From an uncultured Phascolarctobacterium sp. (GTDB taxonomy: Bacteria; Bacillota; Negativicutes; Acidaminococcales; Acidaminococcaceae), in the NCBI GenBank assembly GCA_900757795.1, contig CAAEPE010000030.1:20425-84424 (forward strand): 64,000 nucleotides of DNA, given 5' to 3'. The translations under genes and the position numbers were made by a program. Positions 26,578-36,061 of this stretch are shown piece after piece. The notes below the pieces were generated by a model. It had not been told where the DNA came from. It did not search any database and was given only the letters and a program-made list of their open reading frames with translations. Numbering within the stretch: the stretch's first letter is position 1; every line of letters begins with the position of its first letter.

Positions 26578-27510
26578 ATGGATAGAAATAACTGGAGAAA
26601 AATTAGCCTAATACTAGCGGCTGCTCTCTTGATTTCTGCCTGCGGCACCAATTTTAGGGGAATGCAGCAGGATAAAATTGCTGTGGTAAATTGGCAGCGG
26701 GCGATGGAAAGTCATCCGCAATACCAAAAGCTGCAGCAACAAGAAAAAATTCTTAAAGATTTGCTGGCAAAACGCCAAGGACAAGAAAATTTAGCAAAGG
26801 CACAGATGGGCAGCTTAGAAAAGCTGCGTCAGTTGCGTCAGTTAAGTGAGGACAGCTATTGGCAGGCAGATTTTAATACGCGTATGGTGGAGCAGCGAGA
26901 GCGTGAAGCTAAAAAGCTGCAACAGAAAATAGCGGAAGTAGAGGAACAGGTAGATAAAGAGCTTGCACCTCGTAAGAAAGCTATTGAAGACAATTATCAA
27001 CTGGAGATTTTTAATTTGCGAGCTTTATTGGGTGCTGTCAGACTCAAGGTTGACGAGAGAGAAGCGCTGGAAGCTAAGCTGCAGGAACTTCAGCATGAAC
27101 GCGGTAAAAAAGTTATGGAGCTGCAGGCAGAAAAGCAATCCTTAATGGAGACGCAGCTGGGACCCTATCGTAAGGAAATGCAGCAGCGCATGGCTGATGC
27201 GGCAGATCAATATCAGGCAGAAATGCTGGAGCATAGAAAAGGCAAGGAGCAGCGGGAAAAGGAAATGTTCAGCGCCGCTCCGCAGGCTTTGCGTAATGCT
27301 TTAGCCATTATGGATAGAGAGATCGAAAAGCAGCAGGAAAAAAATGAGCAGCTGCGTAAGCAAGTTAATGGCGATATTTCCAGTCAGGCTGTTAAGCTGG
27401 CTCATGAGCGTGGTTATACCATAGTATTTAATCAATTTAAGGTTAATATTCATGCAGATGATATTACTGATAAAGTAGTGGAAAATTTGAAAAAGCAAAG
27501 TCCAAAATAA
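26578..27510 (+). CDS. OmpH/Skp-like lipoprotein 2 (long coiled coil)
   Basis: 310 residues with a lipoprotein signal (LLISAC, Cys at ~22). IAVVNWQRAMESHPQYQKL is the OmpH entry strand, and the protein ends with AHERGYTIVFNQFKVNIHADDITDKVVENL, the OmpH exit. Between them lie ~220 residues of nearly uninterrupted charged coiled coil, much longer than in Skp, which suggests two OmpH-type arms in tandem or a tall tentacle. Lipidation would tether it to a membrane, unlike soluble Skp. Start ATG 26578 follows GAAGGAGGG. It lies between two other OmpH-like genes. Confidence 0.85.
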   Translation: MDRNNWRKISLILAAALLISACGTNFRGMQQDKIAVVNWQRAMESHPQYQKLQQQEKILKDLLAKRQGQENLAKAQMGSLEKLRQLRQLSEDSYWQADFNTRMVEQREREAKKLQQKIAEVEEQVDKELAPRKKAIEDNYQLEIFNLRALLGAVRLKVDEREALEAKLQELQHERGKKVMELQAEKQSLMETQLGPYRKEMQQRMADAADQYQAEMLEHRKGKEQREKEMFSAAPQALRNALAIMDREIEKQQEKNEQLRKQVNGDISSQAVKLAHERGYTIVFNQFKVNIHADDITDKVVENLKKQSPK

Positions 27511-27537
27511 AAGTTTAATGTAAGTGAGGTTTTAAAA

Positions 27538-27945
27538 ATGAAAAAAATAATTGCAGGTTTAATGGTAGCAGCAGCTATGCTGACTTTTGGCTGCAGCGGT
27601 CGTAATGCTGCTTTTGGTGTTGTAGATATGCGCAAGGTGGAAACCGAAGCCGCTGTTATAAAAACTACTAAAGAAGATGTTACTGCTAAGATGAAAGAAC
27701 TGAAGGTGCAGATGGATAAGGATATGGCTGGTAAGCAGGGCGAAGAAGCCAGCAAGATTGCCGAGGATTATTCTGCTAAAGCACAGTTGGTGCAGAGCGA
27801 AGCACAAAATAAATTGAAAGCAAGTTTAGACACTGCGCTCAACCAAGTTGCTAAGGAAAAGAATTTAGGCGCAATAATGATTAAAGAAGCTGTTCCTCAA
27901 GGCGGTACTGACGTTACTAAAGAAGTAATCGAAAAAATGAAATAA
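27538..27945 (+). CDS. OmpH/Skp-like lipoprotein 3
   Basis: 135 residues with a lipobox (LTFGC, Cys ~20). FGVVDMRKVETEAAVIK matches the OmpH start, a shorter coiled-coil arm follows (~40-100), and NLGAIMIKEAVPQGGTDVTKEVIEKMK is the C-terminal OmpH strand and helix. It is the smallest of the three tandem copies, and its length is close to Skp. All three end in a similar (G)T/DDIT/V-T(D/K)-x-V signature, so they arose by duplication. Likely membrane-tethered in the periplasm. Confidence 0.85.
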   Translation: MKKIIAGLMVAAAMLTFGCSGRNAAFGVVDMRKVETEAAVIKTTKEDVTAKMKELKVQMDKDMAGKQGEEASKIAEDYSAKAQLVQSEAQNKLKASLDTALNQVAKEKNLGAIMIKEAVPQGGTDVTKEVIEKMK

Positions 27946-28023
27946 GCTGTACCCAAAGCTGGCGGTTGCGTCCGCTTTTCGTGTTTGGTTTTTACCGGCA
28001 CGGGATATTGATGGAGGTTTGAA

Positions 28024-29046
28024 ATGGAGAAGAGTGTACAAGAATTAGCTGAATTTTTACATGGTACTGTGGAGCATGATAATCCGGAGCTGAAAATAAC
28101 CGGTGTTAACGGCTTAGTAGAGGCAGGTGCGCAGGATATTTCCTTTGCTGTTCCGCCTCATGTAGAACATTGCCACTTGAGTAAAGCAGGTGTTATGGTA
28201 TTAAGTCCAGCAGACCCTGAGCTGGATGGTCGCCCGGTTATCCGCGTGGAAAATCCCCGCGCTGCTTTTGCTGCCCTGTTGGAGCTGTTTCGTCCGCAGG
28301 AAGAGGTGGAAAGAGTTATTAGCCCCTATGCTTTTGTATCTAAAAAAGCTAAAATTGGCAGCAATGTAGCTATTCAACCCTTTGCCGTGGTAGAGGATGA
28401 CGCCGAAGTAGGCGACGGTACTGTGCTGTATCCCCATACTTATGTGGGTAAGCGTGTAAAAATTGGCCAAAACTGTACTCTTTATCCTAATACTACCGTG
28501 CGTGAAGATTGCGTGCTGGGCGACAGAGTTATTTTACAGTCGGGAGCTGTTATCGGCGGCGACGGCTTTGGTTATATTACCCAAAACGGTAAACACAGCA
28601 AGGTTCTGCAGACGGGCAATGTAGTTTTGCAGGACGATGTAGAGATTGGCAGCAATACTTGTATTGACAGAGCCACTGTGGACAGCACCATTGTGGGTAA
28701 GGGAACTAAAATCGACAATTTAGTTCATTTAGGACACAATGATATTTTAGGTGAAAATTGCTTGGTTGTTGCTCATGTGGGTATTTCCGGCAGTGTAACC
28801 GTAGGCAATAATGTTACTTTTGCCGGTCAGGTAGGTACTGTAGGACATATTACTATCGGTAATAATTGCCTGTTTGGCGGTAAAGCCGGTATTACCAATA
28901 ATATTCCGGATAATTCTGTCATGGGCGGTTATCCCGCAAGGCCTATGAAAGAATGGATGCGCCAGGAGGCATATATGCACAAGCTTGGCGATATGTTTAA
29001 GCGCGTGAAGGCTTTGGAAAAAGAAATATCCCAATTAAAGAAGTAA
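28024..29046 (+). CDS. lpxD: UDP-3-O-(3-hydroxyacyl)glucosamine N-acyltransferase LpxD
   Basis: Third lipid A enzyme: transfers a hydroxyacyl chain from ACP to the 2-amine. 340 residues: N-terminal uridine-binding domain (~1-100), then left-handed beta-helix of hexapeptide repeats (IGSNVAIQPFAVVEDDAEVGDGT onward) and a C-terminal helix (~315-340). The catalytic His lies in NLVHLGHND near residue 240. GGDGFGY is a family signature. It starts the lipid A gene run; the next gene follows at 17 nt. Confidence 0.96.
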   Translation: MEKSVQELAEFLHGTVEHDNPELKITGVNGLVEAGAQDISFAVPPHVEHCHLSKAGVMVLSPADPELDGRPVIRVENPRAAFAALLELFRPQEEVERVISPYAFVSKKAKIGSNVAIQPFAVVEDDAEVGDGTVLYPHTYVGKRVKIGQNCTLYPNTTVREDCVLGDRVILQSGAVIGGDGFGYITQNGKHSKVLQTGNVVLQDDVEIGSNTCIDRATVDSTIVGKGTKIDNLVHLGHNDILGENCLVVAHVGISGSVTVGNNVTFAGQVGTVGHITIGNNCLFGGKAGITNNIPDNSVMGGYPARPMKEWMRQEAYMHKLGDMFKRVKALEKEISQLKK

Positions 29047-29062
29047 AAGACAGGATTTTGTT

Positions 29063-29950
29063 GTGGTAGGTTATTACTTAGTAAAATTATTCAGTAAAAT
29101 AATGTGCATTTTACCGCTGTGGCTGCGCAAGCTGTTTGCTAAATTTGTAGGCAGTGCAGCCGTAATGGTTGTGCCGGAGTGGCGTATGCAGATGGCGCAG
29201 GCTAATGTAGAGGAATGCTTGGGCGTTGCGCCTGCCAGAGCGAGGCAGATTGCTGATGACAGTCTGCACCGCTTTGGACGTATGGTGGTAGAGGTTTTAC
29301 GCTTTCCTTTGTTGAACAAGGATAATATCAGCCAAAATGTTACTGTTGAAGGACTTGAACATTTGGAAGCAGCCTATGCTCAGGGTAAGGGCGTGATTAT
29401 GGCTACCGGACATTATGGCAACTGGGAACTTTTAGGCGCAACGGTAGCGCTGCATGGCTATCCTATGCTTTCCATCACCCGCAAGCAGAATAATGGCTAT
29501 ATGGATAAAGCTATCAATGAGTTTCGGCAGATGGTAGGTCAGCAGGTGACCTATAACCGCGGCGGACATGGCCTTTTGGCTATCAGCAGAATGCTGAAAG
29601 AGAAAAAATTGTTGGGCGTGCTTTATGACCAAGATACTAATGATGACGGTGTCGAAATAGATTTGTTCGGCAAGCGTTCCATCATTCCTTTGGGTCCCGC
29701 GGCGCTTTCCCGTATTTACGGGTCTCCCATATTACCGATTTTTTTACATAATAATGATGATTGGACTTGTACGGCTAAAATCTATCCGCCGTTATATACG
29801 CCGAAAACAAAAAATAAACAAGAAGATTTTTATCAGGTGACGCGTCAGCTGGTAACGATTTTAGAACAGGAAATTATTGCCCACCCTGAAATGTGGTTCT
29901 GGGTGCATGACCGTTGGAAGGATGGCCGCCAGCGTTTTGGCAAAAAATAA
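29063..29950 (+). CDS. lpxL: Lipid A late acyltransferase LpxL/HtrB family (copy 1)
   Basis: Adds a secondary acyl chain to Kdo-lipid A at the cytoplasmic face of the inner membrane. One N-terminal hydrophobic anchor (~1-25). The catalytic H-x4-D/E motif is present as GHYGNWE near residue 117; YDQDTNDDGVEIDLFGK carries the second conserved block, and WFWVHDRWKDG is the C-terminal signature. GTG 29063 is the likely start. A second paralogue lies at 41805. Which acyl position each modifies cannot be read from sequence. Confidence 0.9.
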   Translation: MVGYYLVKLFSKIMCILPLWLRKLFAKFVGSAAVMVVPEWRMQMAQANVEECLGVAPARARQIADDSLHRFGRMVVEVLRFPLLNKDNISQNVTVEGLEHLEAAYAQGKGVIMATGHYGNWELLGATVALHGYPMLSITRKQNNGYMDKAINEFRQMVGQQVTYNRGGHGLLAISRMLKEKKLLGVLYDQDTNDDGVEIDLFGKRSIIPLGPAALSRIYGSPILPIFLHNNDDWTCTAKIYPPLYTPKTKNKQEDFYQVTRQLVTILEQEIIAHPEMWFWVHDRWKDGRQRFGKK

Positions 29951-29970
29951 ATTATTGAAGGAGGATGAAG

Positions 29971-30819
29971 ATGTCCGCGAAAGTTAAAGAATATCAGCAT
30001 ACTATCGCTCAAGAAGTTGCTTATTCAGGTATAGGACTGCATTCCGGTAAGGATGTATTGATGACCTTGAAACCGGCTGATGTTAATACAGGCATTACCT
30101 TTGTGCGTACTGATTTGCCCGGCAAGCCTACGATACGGGCTTTGGCAGAAAACGTAAGCTCTACCGTAAAAGCGACTACTTTAAGTGAAAACGGTGCGGA
30201 GGTATTTACGGTTGAGCATTTAATGGGCGCTTTGTCCATGATGGGTGTAGATAATATCTGCATTGAAATGTCTTCTCCGGAGCCGCCGGTGACTGACGGC
30301 AGCGCCAAGGTTTTCTGTGAGCTGATTGAAAAAGCCGGTTTGGCCGAGCAGGACGCTGAACGCAATGTATACGCTGTAGATAAAGCATTTTCCGTTTATG
30401 ACGGCGACCGCTATATTGCGGTGCTGCCCTATGACGGTTACCGTATTTCCTTTACCTCTATCAATAAGCATCCTATGCTGGGCACCCAGTATTTTGATGT
30501 GCTGCTGGACAAGGAGAGCTTTAAAAAAGAAATTATGGCTGCCAGAACCGTGGCTTTTACTAACGAGCTGGAAATGCTGCGTAAAATGGGTCTTGGTTTG
30601 GGCGGTTCCTTGGAAAATGTAGTTGTTTTTGACGAGGAAAAAATTTTGTCTGTACCGCGTTATGATGATGAGTTAATACGTCATAAAATTCTTGATGTTA
30701 TTGGCGACCTTTATTTGCTAGGTCCTATTAAGGCGCATGTTATTGCCGTAAAAACAGGGCACGCATTTAATTCGCAAATTGCTAAACAGATTCAGGCATA
30801 TAGAACAAAGGAGGACTAA
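29971..30819 (+). CDS. lpxC: UDP-3-O-acyl-N-acetylglucosamine deacetylase LpxC
   Basis: Zinc amidase and committed step of lipid A synthesis. Two-domain fold: GIGLHSGKDVLMTLKPA at the N-terminus, zinc ligands in VEHLMGAL (His near 78) and in HKILDVIGDLYLLG (His and Asp near 236-240), and the C-terminal GHAFN with the general-base His. 282 residues from ATG 29971, which has AAGGAGG six nt upstream; ATG 29965 is too close. It ends 4 nt before fabZ. Confidence 0.96.
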   Translation: MSAKVKEYQHTIAQEVAYSGIGLHSGKDVLMTLKPADVNTGITFVRTDLPGKPTIRALAENVSSTVKATTLSENGAEVFTVEHLMGALSMMGVDNICIEMSSPEPPVTDGSAKVFCELIEKAGLAEQDAERNVYAVDKAFSVYDGDRYIAVLPYDGYRISFTSINKHPMLGTQYFDVLLDKESFKKEIMAARTVAFTNELEMLRKMGLGLGGSLENVVVFDEEKILSVPRYDDELIRHKILDVIGDLYLLGPIKAHVIAVKTGHAFNSQIAKQIQAYRTKED

Positions 30820-30822
30820 ATC

Positions 30823-31269
30823 ATGACTGTATTAGATATCAATGAAATCAAAAAAATTCTTCCCCATCGTTATCCCGTGCTGTTGGTAGACAGAATTTTA
30901 GAAATTGAACCTATGAAACGTGCTGTTGGCATTAAAAATATTACTGCTAATGAAATGCAGTTTTTAGGTCATTTTCCTAATGAGCCTATCATGCCCGGCG
31001 TACTTTTGATTGAAGCTATGGCGCAGGTTGGCGGCGTAGCTATGCTGTATCCTGAAGAAAACCGCGGCAAAATTGCTGTTTTTGCTAAAATTGATAATGT
31101 ACGTTTCCGTAAACAGGTGGTGCCGGGAGATCAAGTGGTAACTACCGCTGAAGTAACTAAAATTATGCGCGGCAATATGGGGATTATTCATTGTGAAGGT
31201 AAAGTTGATGGTAAAGTGGCTTGTGAATGTGACTGCACTTTTGCTATCATGGATCCTAAAGATGCTTAA
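30823..31269 (+). CDS. fabZ: 3-hydroxyacyl-ACP dehydratase FabZ
   Basis: Hot-dog-fold dehydratase of fatty acid elongation, competing with LpxA for 3-hydroxyacyl-[16 protein letters not shown] at the N-terminus, and the catalytic His and Glu in [21 protein letters not shown] (near residues 49-63). The 148-residue length is standard. Placement between lpxC and lpxA is a common Gram-negative arrangement that balances phospholipid and lipid A synthesis. Confidence 0.97.
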   Translation: MTVLDINEIKKILPHRYPVLLVDRILEIEPMKRAVGIKNITANEMQFLGHFPNEPIMPGVLLIEAMAQVGGVAMLYPEENRGKIAVFAKIDNVRFRKQVVPGDQVVTTAEVTKIMRGNMGIIHCEGKVDGKVACECDCTFAIMDPKDA

Positions 31270-31440
31270 TATTTTTGTAAAATAAGCTGAAATCATTAGA
31301 AAACGCAAGTAAAAGAGAATTATTAAGGCTTAATTAAGATAAACAGCTTATTTTGCCTTGTGAAAAAAGTATTGTGGGGATGACTATAATAGTATATCTA
31401 AATTTAATTGTTTGATTAAATTTTATGGGGAGTGAAAGTA

Positions 31441-32247
31441 ATGAGTTCTGTGATAATGCCGGAAAGTGGTATTCATGAAACAGCCATTATTCATCCGTCT
31501 GCAATTATCGGTAAGGACGTATCTGTGGGGCCTTATGCTGTAATTGATGAAGATACAGTGATTGGTGACGGTTGTATAATTGGTGCGCATGTTACCATTC
31601 ATAAATATACGACTATTGGCAAAAATAACCGGTTTTTTCCGGGATGTTCTATTGGCGGTGTGCCGCAGGATTTAAAATTTGTGGGTGAAAAGACCCGTAC
31701 TATAATTGGTGACGGCGGTACTTTCCGCGAATGCTGTACCGTTAATCGTGCTTGTGGCGAGGGCAATGAAACTCGTATCGGCAATAATATTTTGATGATG
31801 GCGTATACTCATGTTGCACATAATTGTATTGTGGGCAATAATGTTATTATGTCCAATGTAGCTACTTTAGCCGGTCACGTAATTGTCGAGGATCGTGCGG
31901 TTATCGGCGGGTTGTCTGCTGTGCACCAGTTCTGCAAAATTGGCCGCAACGTTATGGTAGGCGGTATGGCGCGTGTGTCTCAGGATATACCGCCCTTTAT
32001 GATTGTTGCCGGTGACCCGGCATTTGTTTCCGGCTTGAACAGCGTAGGCTTGTCCAGAGCAGGTATGCCTGCTGAAGAACGCAGTGAGCTGAAAAAGGCT
32101 TTCCGTATTCTTTATCGCAGCGGTTTGCCTTTGCAGGAGGCTATTGCCGTTATGGAGGCAGATTTAAAGAGCTGTGAGCCTGTGGAGCATTTGCTGCGCT
32201 TCCTGCGTAATGTAGAGCGCGGTATTATTCGCACTCGCAGAAACTAG
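31441..32247 (+). CDS. lpxA: UDP-N-acetylglucosamine acyltransferase LpxA
   Basis: First lipid A enzyme, moving a 3-hydroxyacyl chain from ACP to UDP-GlcNAc. Left-handed beta-helix of hexapeptide repeats starting IHETAIIHPSAIIG; catalytic His in MAYTHVAHNCIVG near residue 122; the FSIGGVPQD-type loop appears as SIGGVPQDLKF. The C-terminal helices (GLSRAGMPAEERSELKKAFRILYRSGL) are typical. ATG 31441 with GGGGAG about eight nt upstream is preferred over GTG 31432. A 171-nt gap upstream breaks the gene run here and may hold a promoter. Confidence 0.96.
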   Translation: MSSVIMPESGIHETAIIHPSAIIGKDVSVGPYAVIDEDTVIGDGCIIGAHVTIHKYTTIGKNNRFFPGCSIGGVPQDLKFVGEKTRTIIGDGGTFRECCTVNRACGEGNETRIGNNILMMAYTHVAHNCIVGNNVIMSNVATLAGHVIVEDRAVIGGLSAVHQFCKIGRNVMVGGMARVSQDIPPFMIVAGDPAFVSGLNSVGLSRAGMPAEERSELKKAFRILYRSGLPLQEAIAVMEADLKSCEPVEHLLRFLRNVERGIIRTRRN

Positions 32248-32262
32248 GAATAGTAAGTAATT

Positions 32263-33069
32263 ATGGAAGTTTTAGGTGTATTATCGGGCATTGGTCATTT
32301 GCCTGTAGAGGTAGCATGTTCCGCAAAGGAGCAGGGCTATGAGGTGGTGGCAGTAGGCGTAGTTCCCGGAATTGACGAGGAACTGGAGCCGAGCGTCGAC
32401 CATTATTACGATATTAATATTGGCAAAATAGGCAAAATAATTTCTGTTTTGAAAAAGCACAAGGTAACCAAGGTAACAATGATTGGTAAAGTTACTAAAG
32501 AAGTGCTTTATAAGGCAGGAGCTATAGTGCCTGATTTGCGTGCCATAAAAATTCTTGCCAGCGTGCCAGACCGCAAGGACGATACCATTATGAATGCTAT
32601 TGTCAAGGAACTGGAGAGCGAGGGCATTGAGGTCATGGATCAAACCATTCTCATAAAACCTTTGCTGCCGCAGCCTGGCGTGCTTACTAAACGTAAGCCT
32701 ACGAAAGACGAGCTGGCGGATATGGAGTTTGGCTTTGAAATGGCTAAGGCTATTGGCGGACTGGATATTGGTCAGACGGTAGTTGTCAAAAACCGCGCTG
32801 TAATGGCGGTGGAAGCTATTGAAGGAACGGATGCCTGCATTTTGCGCGGCGGCTATTTGGGCAAGGGAGGCGTGATTGTTGCCAAGGCAGCTAAGCCTTC
32901 CCAGGATCAGCGCTTTGACATTCCCGGTTTTGGCACTAAGACTTTAGAGTCTATGATTTATGCCGGAGCCACAGGAATTATTATCGAAGCAGGCAATACG
33001 CTTATTGCTGAAAGAGAAAAAGTCATCAAATTAGCAGATGAACATAATATAACTATCTTAGTAAAATAA
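32263..33069 (+). CDS. lpxI: UDP-2,3-diacylglucosamine pyrophosphatase LpxI
   Basis: Hydrolyses UDP-2,3-diacylglucosamine to lipid X and UMP; LpxI replaces LpxH in many lineages. 268 residues with the DUF1009 two-domain layout: an N-terminal Rossmann-like part (GVLSGIGHLPVEVACSAKEQGYEVVAVG) and the C-terminal catalytic part with DIGQTVVVKNRAVMAVEAIEGTDACILRGG and PGFGTKTLESMIYAGATGIIIEAGNTLI. It follows lpxA by 15 nt and is closed by a terminator. Confidence 0.95.
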   Translation: MEVLGVLSGIGHLPVEVACSAKEQGYEVVAVGVVPGIDEELEPSVDHYYDINIGKIGKIISVLKKHKVTKVTMIGKVTKEVLYKAGAIVPDLRAIKILASVPDRKDDTIMNAIVKELESEGIEVMDQTILIKPLLPQPGVLTKRKPTKDELADMEFGFEMAKAIGGLDIGQTVVVKNRAVMAVEAIEGTDACILRGGYLGKGGVIVAKAAKPSQDQRFDIPGFGTKTLESMIYAGATGIIIEAGNTLIAEREKVIKLADEHNITILVK

Positions 33070-33096
33070 AATATTGTAAAAAATTTCGCAATTCTT

Positions 33097-33127
33097 AGCG
33101 GCTGACAGCTTATGTCAGCCGCTTTTT
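33097..33127 (+). terminator. Intrinsic terminator after lpxI
   Basis: AGCGGCTGACA (33097-33107), loop GCTTA, TGTCAGCCGCT (33113-33123), then T's. It divides the lipid A cluster between lpxI and lpxB. Confidence 0.93.
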
Positions 33128-33175
33128 GTGTTATAATATATAATGAAATCGTATAAGCTTTGATGAGGAGTAATT

Positions 33176-34312
33176 ATGGCAAAGATTCTCATTTCCGCTG
33201 GAGAGGCTTCCGGCGATATTCACGCAGCGGCTGTAACTGCCGCCATTAAAAAAATAGATAGCTCGGCGCAGATTTTTGGCATGGGCGGTGACGCTCTGCG
33301 TGCTGCTGGCGGTGAAGTGCTTTTTGATATTAAGGATCATGGCGTTATGGGCTTTGTTGAGGTTATCAAAAAGCTGCCGGATTTGTTCAAGTTACGCAGT
33401 GATTTCGCTAAGGTTATGGATGAACGCAAGCCTGATTGCATGGTGGTAGTAGATTATCCTGGCTTTAATATGAAATTGGCTAAGCTTGCTCACGACAAGA
33501 GAATACCGGTTGTTTCTTATATTGCTCCTTCTGCTTGGGCTTGGCATAAGGGACGTGCTAAAAACGTTGCTAAAATTGTTGATAAGGTGGCTTGCATTTT
33601 TCCTTTTGAATATGATGTGTATAAAGAAGCAGGTGCTTCCGTAGAATTTGTGGGACATCCACTGCTGGATATTGTACACCCATCTATGGATAAAGCTGAA
33701 GCCGAAGCTTGGGCTGGCAAAGAAGCAGGCAGACCGTTGGTGCTGATTATGCCCGGCAGTAGGTTAATGGAAATTGAAAAAATGCTGCCTAATCTGCTGG
33801 CAGGAGCTAAGCTTTTACAAAAGCAAATGCCGCAGGTGCAGTTTGCTATGCCCAGAGCAGGTACTATTCCGGTTGAATTATTGCAAGACAAAATTAAGGA
33901 TTCGGGTTTGAAAATAAAAATAACCGAAGGACATAACTATGATTTATTCAGTGTTGCTGACTTGGCTTTGGCAACCAGCGGTACGGTGACGTTAGAGGCA
34001 GCTCTGTGCGGACTGCCAAGCGTTATTGTTTACCGTACTTCTGCATTAAATGCGTTTATTGCTCGCAGAGTAATAAATATTCCTAATATTGGTTTGCCTA
34101 ATATTGTCGCCGGTAGGCAAATTTTGCCGGAACTGCTGCAGGAGGACTTTACTCCTGAAAAGCTGGCAGCTACGGCAGCAGAGCTTTTGCTGCCGGAAAG
34201 CAGGCAGCGTTTAAACGACGATTTGTCCTATATGAAGCAGAGATTAGGTGAACCCGGAGCAGTGGGCAGAGTGGCTCAACTAATTCTAAAAATGGCTGAG
34301 GAGAAAAGATGA
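33176..34312 (+). CDS. lpxB: Lipid A disaccharide synthase LpxB
   Basis: GT19 enzyme joining lipid X to UDP-diacylglucosamine at the inner membrane. 378 residues. The N-terminal ISAGEASGDIHAAAV is diagnostic; VDYPGFNMKLAK, YIAPSAWAWHKGRAKNVAKIVD, and FVGHPLLD follow in the family order, and LATSGTVTLEAALCGLPSVIVYRTS is the donor site. It overlaps msbA by 4 nt (ATGA). Confidence 0.97.
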   Translation: MAKILISAGEASGDIHAAAVTAAIKKIDSSAQIFGMGGDALRAAGGEVLFDIKDHGVMGFVEVIKKLPDLFKLRSDFAKVMDERKPDCMVVVDYPGFNMKLAKLAHDKRIPVVSYIAPSAWAWHKGRAKNVAKIVDKVACIFPFEYDVYKEAGASVEFVGHPLLDIVHPSMDKAEAEAWAGKEAGRPLVLIMPGSRLMEIEKMLPNLLAGAKLLQKQMPQVQFAMPRAGTIPVELLQDKIKDSGLKIKITEGHNYDLFSVADLALATSGTVTLEAALCGLPSVIVYRTSALNAFIARRVINIPNIGLPNIVAGRQILPELLQEDFTPEKLAATAAELLLPESRQRLNDDLSYMKQRLGEPGAVGRVAQLILKMAEEKR

Positions 34313-36042
34313 ATTTATATTTTCGTGCATTAAAATATGTTAAACCCTATATTTACCGTGGACTTTGTGCTGCCGTATGTACGGCTATTGCTGCCGGCGG
34401 CACTGCCTATCTGCCTTGGATTATTAAGGACATGGTAGATCAGGTGCTCAAAGAAAAAAACACCGATATGCTTAACTATATTGTCTTGAGTATTATCGTG
34501 GTATTTATTATCCGCGGCATTGCTTTTTATGGTCAAAGCTATTTGATGAATTATGTTGGTCAAAAAGTGATTATAGATATCCGCAAGGATGTATTTGAAA
34601 AATTGCAGCGCTTAGGCTTAGATTTTTACGATAAAAATAAAACAGGTACCATTATGAGTTACGTTACTAACGACGTAGGGGCACTGCAGTCTGCTATGGT
34701 AGAAAATGTAGTAGAAATGGTAACGGAAAGCGTTATTTTAATCGCGTCCATTGTGATGATGATCTATTTGGATTGGCGCTTGTTTTTAGTAACCTTCAGT
34801 ACCTTTCCTATAGTTTTGCTTTTTATCGATTGGTTTGGAAAACGTATCCGTAAATCAGGCAGCCGTATTCAGGAGGCTACCGCCGATATTACCTCTGTTT
34901 TGCAGGAAACAGTTTCTTCCGCCCGTGTTATCAAATCTTTCGTGCGGGAAGAGTATGAAATTGAACGTTTTGAACGCGAAAACGTAAAAAATTTCCGCGC
35001 CAACATGAAATATGCACAGCTTTCTGCTACGTTGACGCCGACCATTGAGTTTGTAGCTGCCGTAGGTGTAACGATTATTTTATGGTATGGCGGCAATAGT
35101 GTAATTGACGGCAAGATTACTGCCGGTAGCCTAGTTGCTTTTTTGACCTATGCTGTCAATATCTCTAATCCTATTAAGCGTTTAAGCCGTGTTATAGGTA
35201 ATATTCAAAAGGCTATGGCTGCTGCCCAGCGTGTTTTCGGTGTACTGGACTTGCCAGAATCAATTCAGAATATGCCTAATGCTAAACTTTTGCCTTTAGT
35301 AAAAGGTCATGTACGTTTTAATAATGTTTCCTTTGCCTATAATAGCGGCGAACAGGTACTCAACAATATGAGCTTTGATGTAAAGCCTGGTGAAATGATT
35401 GCTTTTGTAGGTCCTTCCGGTGCAGGTAAATCTACTGTGGCAAGTCTATTGCCGCGTTTTTATGATGTAACTGACGGCAGTATTACTATTGACGGAGAGG
35501 ATATTCGCCAAGTTACTCTTAATTCTCTGCGTGAACAGGTTGGCATTGTGCCGCAGGAGACAGTGCTGTTTAACGGTAGTGTTTATGACAACATCCTTTA
35601 TGGTCGCTTAGATGCTACTAAGGAAGAGGTTGAAGCTGCTGCCAAAGCAGCAAATGCCCATAATTTTATTATGGAGCTGCCTCAGGGATATAATACTATG
35701 TTGGGCGACCGCGGTGTAAATATTTCCGGCGGTCAGCGTCAGCGTATTTCTATTGCCAGGGCCATCCTCAAAAATCCGCAGATACTTATTTTAGATGAGG
35801 CTACTTCTGCTTTGGATACTGAAAGCGAGCGCGTAGTGCAGGAAGCCTTAGATCGCTTGATGGTTGGCAGAACTTCCTTTGTTATTGCCCATCGTCTTTC
35901 TACGATAAAAAATGCTGATAAAATTATGGTTTTGGAAAAGGGTAGCCTATTAGAACAGGGAACTCATGATGAGCTGATGGCTATGAATGGCTTGTATGCT
36001 CATTTATACAAGATTCAGTATCGCGGCAAAGAAGTTCATTGA
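34309..36042 (+). CDS. msbA: Lipid A flippase MsbA (ABC exporter)
   Basis: Half-size ABC exporter flipping Kdo-lipid A across the inner membrane. 577 residues: about six transmembrane helices (~15-310), then the ATPase with Walker A GPSGAGKST near residue 369, Q-loop VPQETVLFNG, signature ISGGQRQRISIARA near 479, Walker B ILILDEATSALD, and H-loop VIAHRLST. The position between lpxB and the Kdo transferase fusion supports MsbA rather than a drug exporter. Confidence 0.94.
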   Translation: MNLYFRALKYVKPYIYRGLCAAVCTAIAAGGTAYLPWIIKDMVDQVLKEKNTDMLNYIVLSIIVVFIIRGIAFYGQSYLMNYVGQKVIIDIRKDVFEKLQRLGLDFYDKNKTGTIMSYVTNDVGALQSAMVENVVEMVTESVILIASIVMMIYLDWRLFLVTFSTFPIVLLFIDWFGKRIRKSGSRIQEATADITSVLQETVSSARVIKSFVREEYEIERFERENVKNFRANMKYAQLSATLTPTIEFVAAVGVTIILWYGGNSVIDGKITAGSLVAFLTYAVNISNPIKRLSRVIGNIQKAMAAAQRVFGVLDLPESIQNMPNAKLLPLVKGHVRFNNVSFAYNSGEQVLNNMSFDVKPGEMIAFVGPSGAGKSTVASLLPRFYDVTDGSITIDGEDIRQVTLNSLREQVGIVPQETVLFNGSVYDNILYGRLDATKEEVEAAAKAANAHNFIMELPQGYNTMLGDRGVNISGGQRQRISIARAILKNPQILILDEATSALDTESERVVQEALDRLMVGRTSFVIAHRLSTIKNADKIMVLEKGSLLEQGTHDELMAMNGLYAHLYKIQYRGKEVH

Positions 36043-36061
36043 GGCGAAAAGAGGTTAGTAG

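Noticed and set aside
31270..31440. Promoter for lpxA in the 171-nt gap
   Set aside because: A TATAAT exists at 31385-31390, but the only -35-like TTGTGA is 21 nt away, so I do not list it as a feature.
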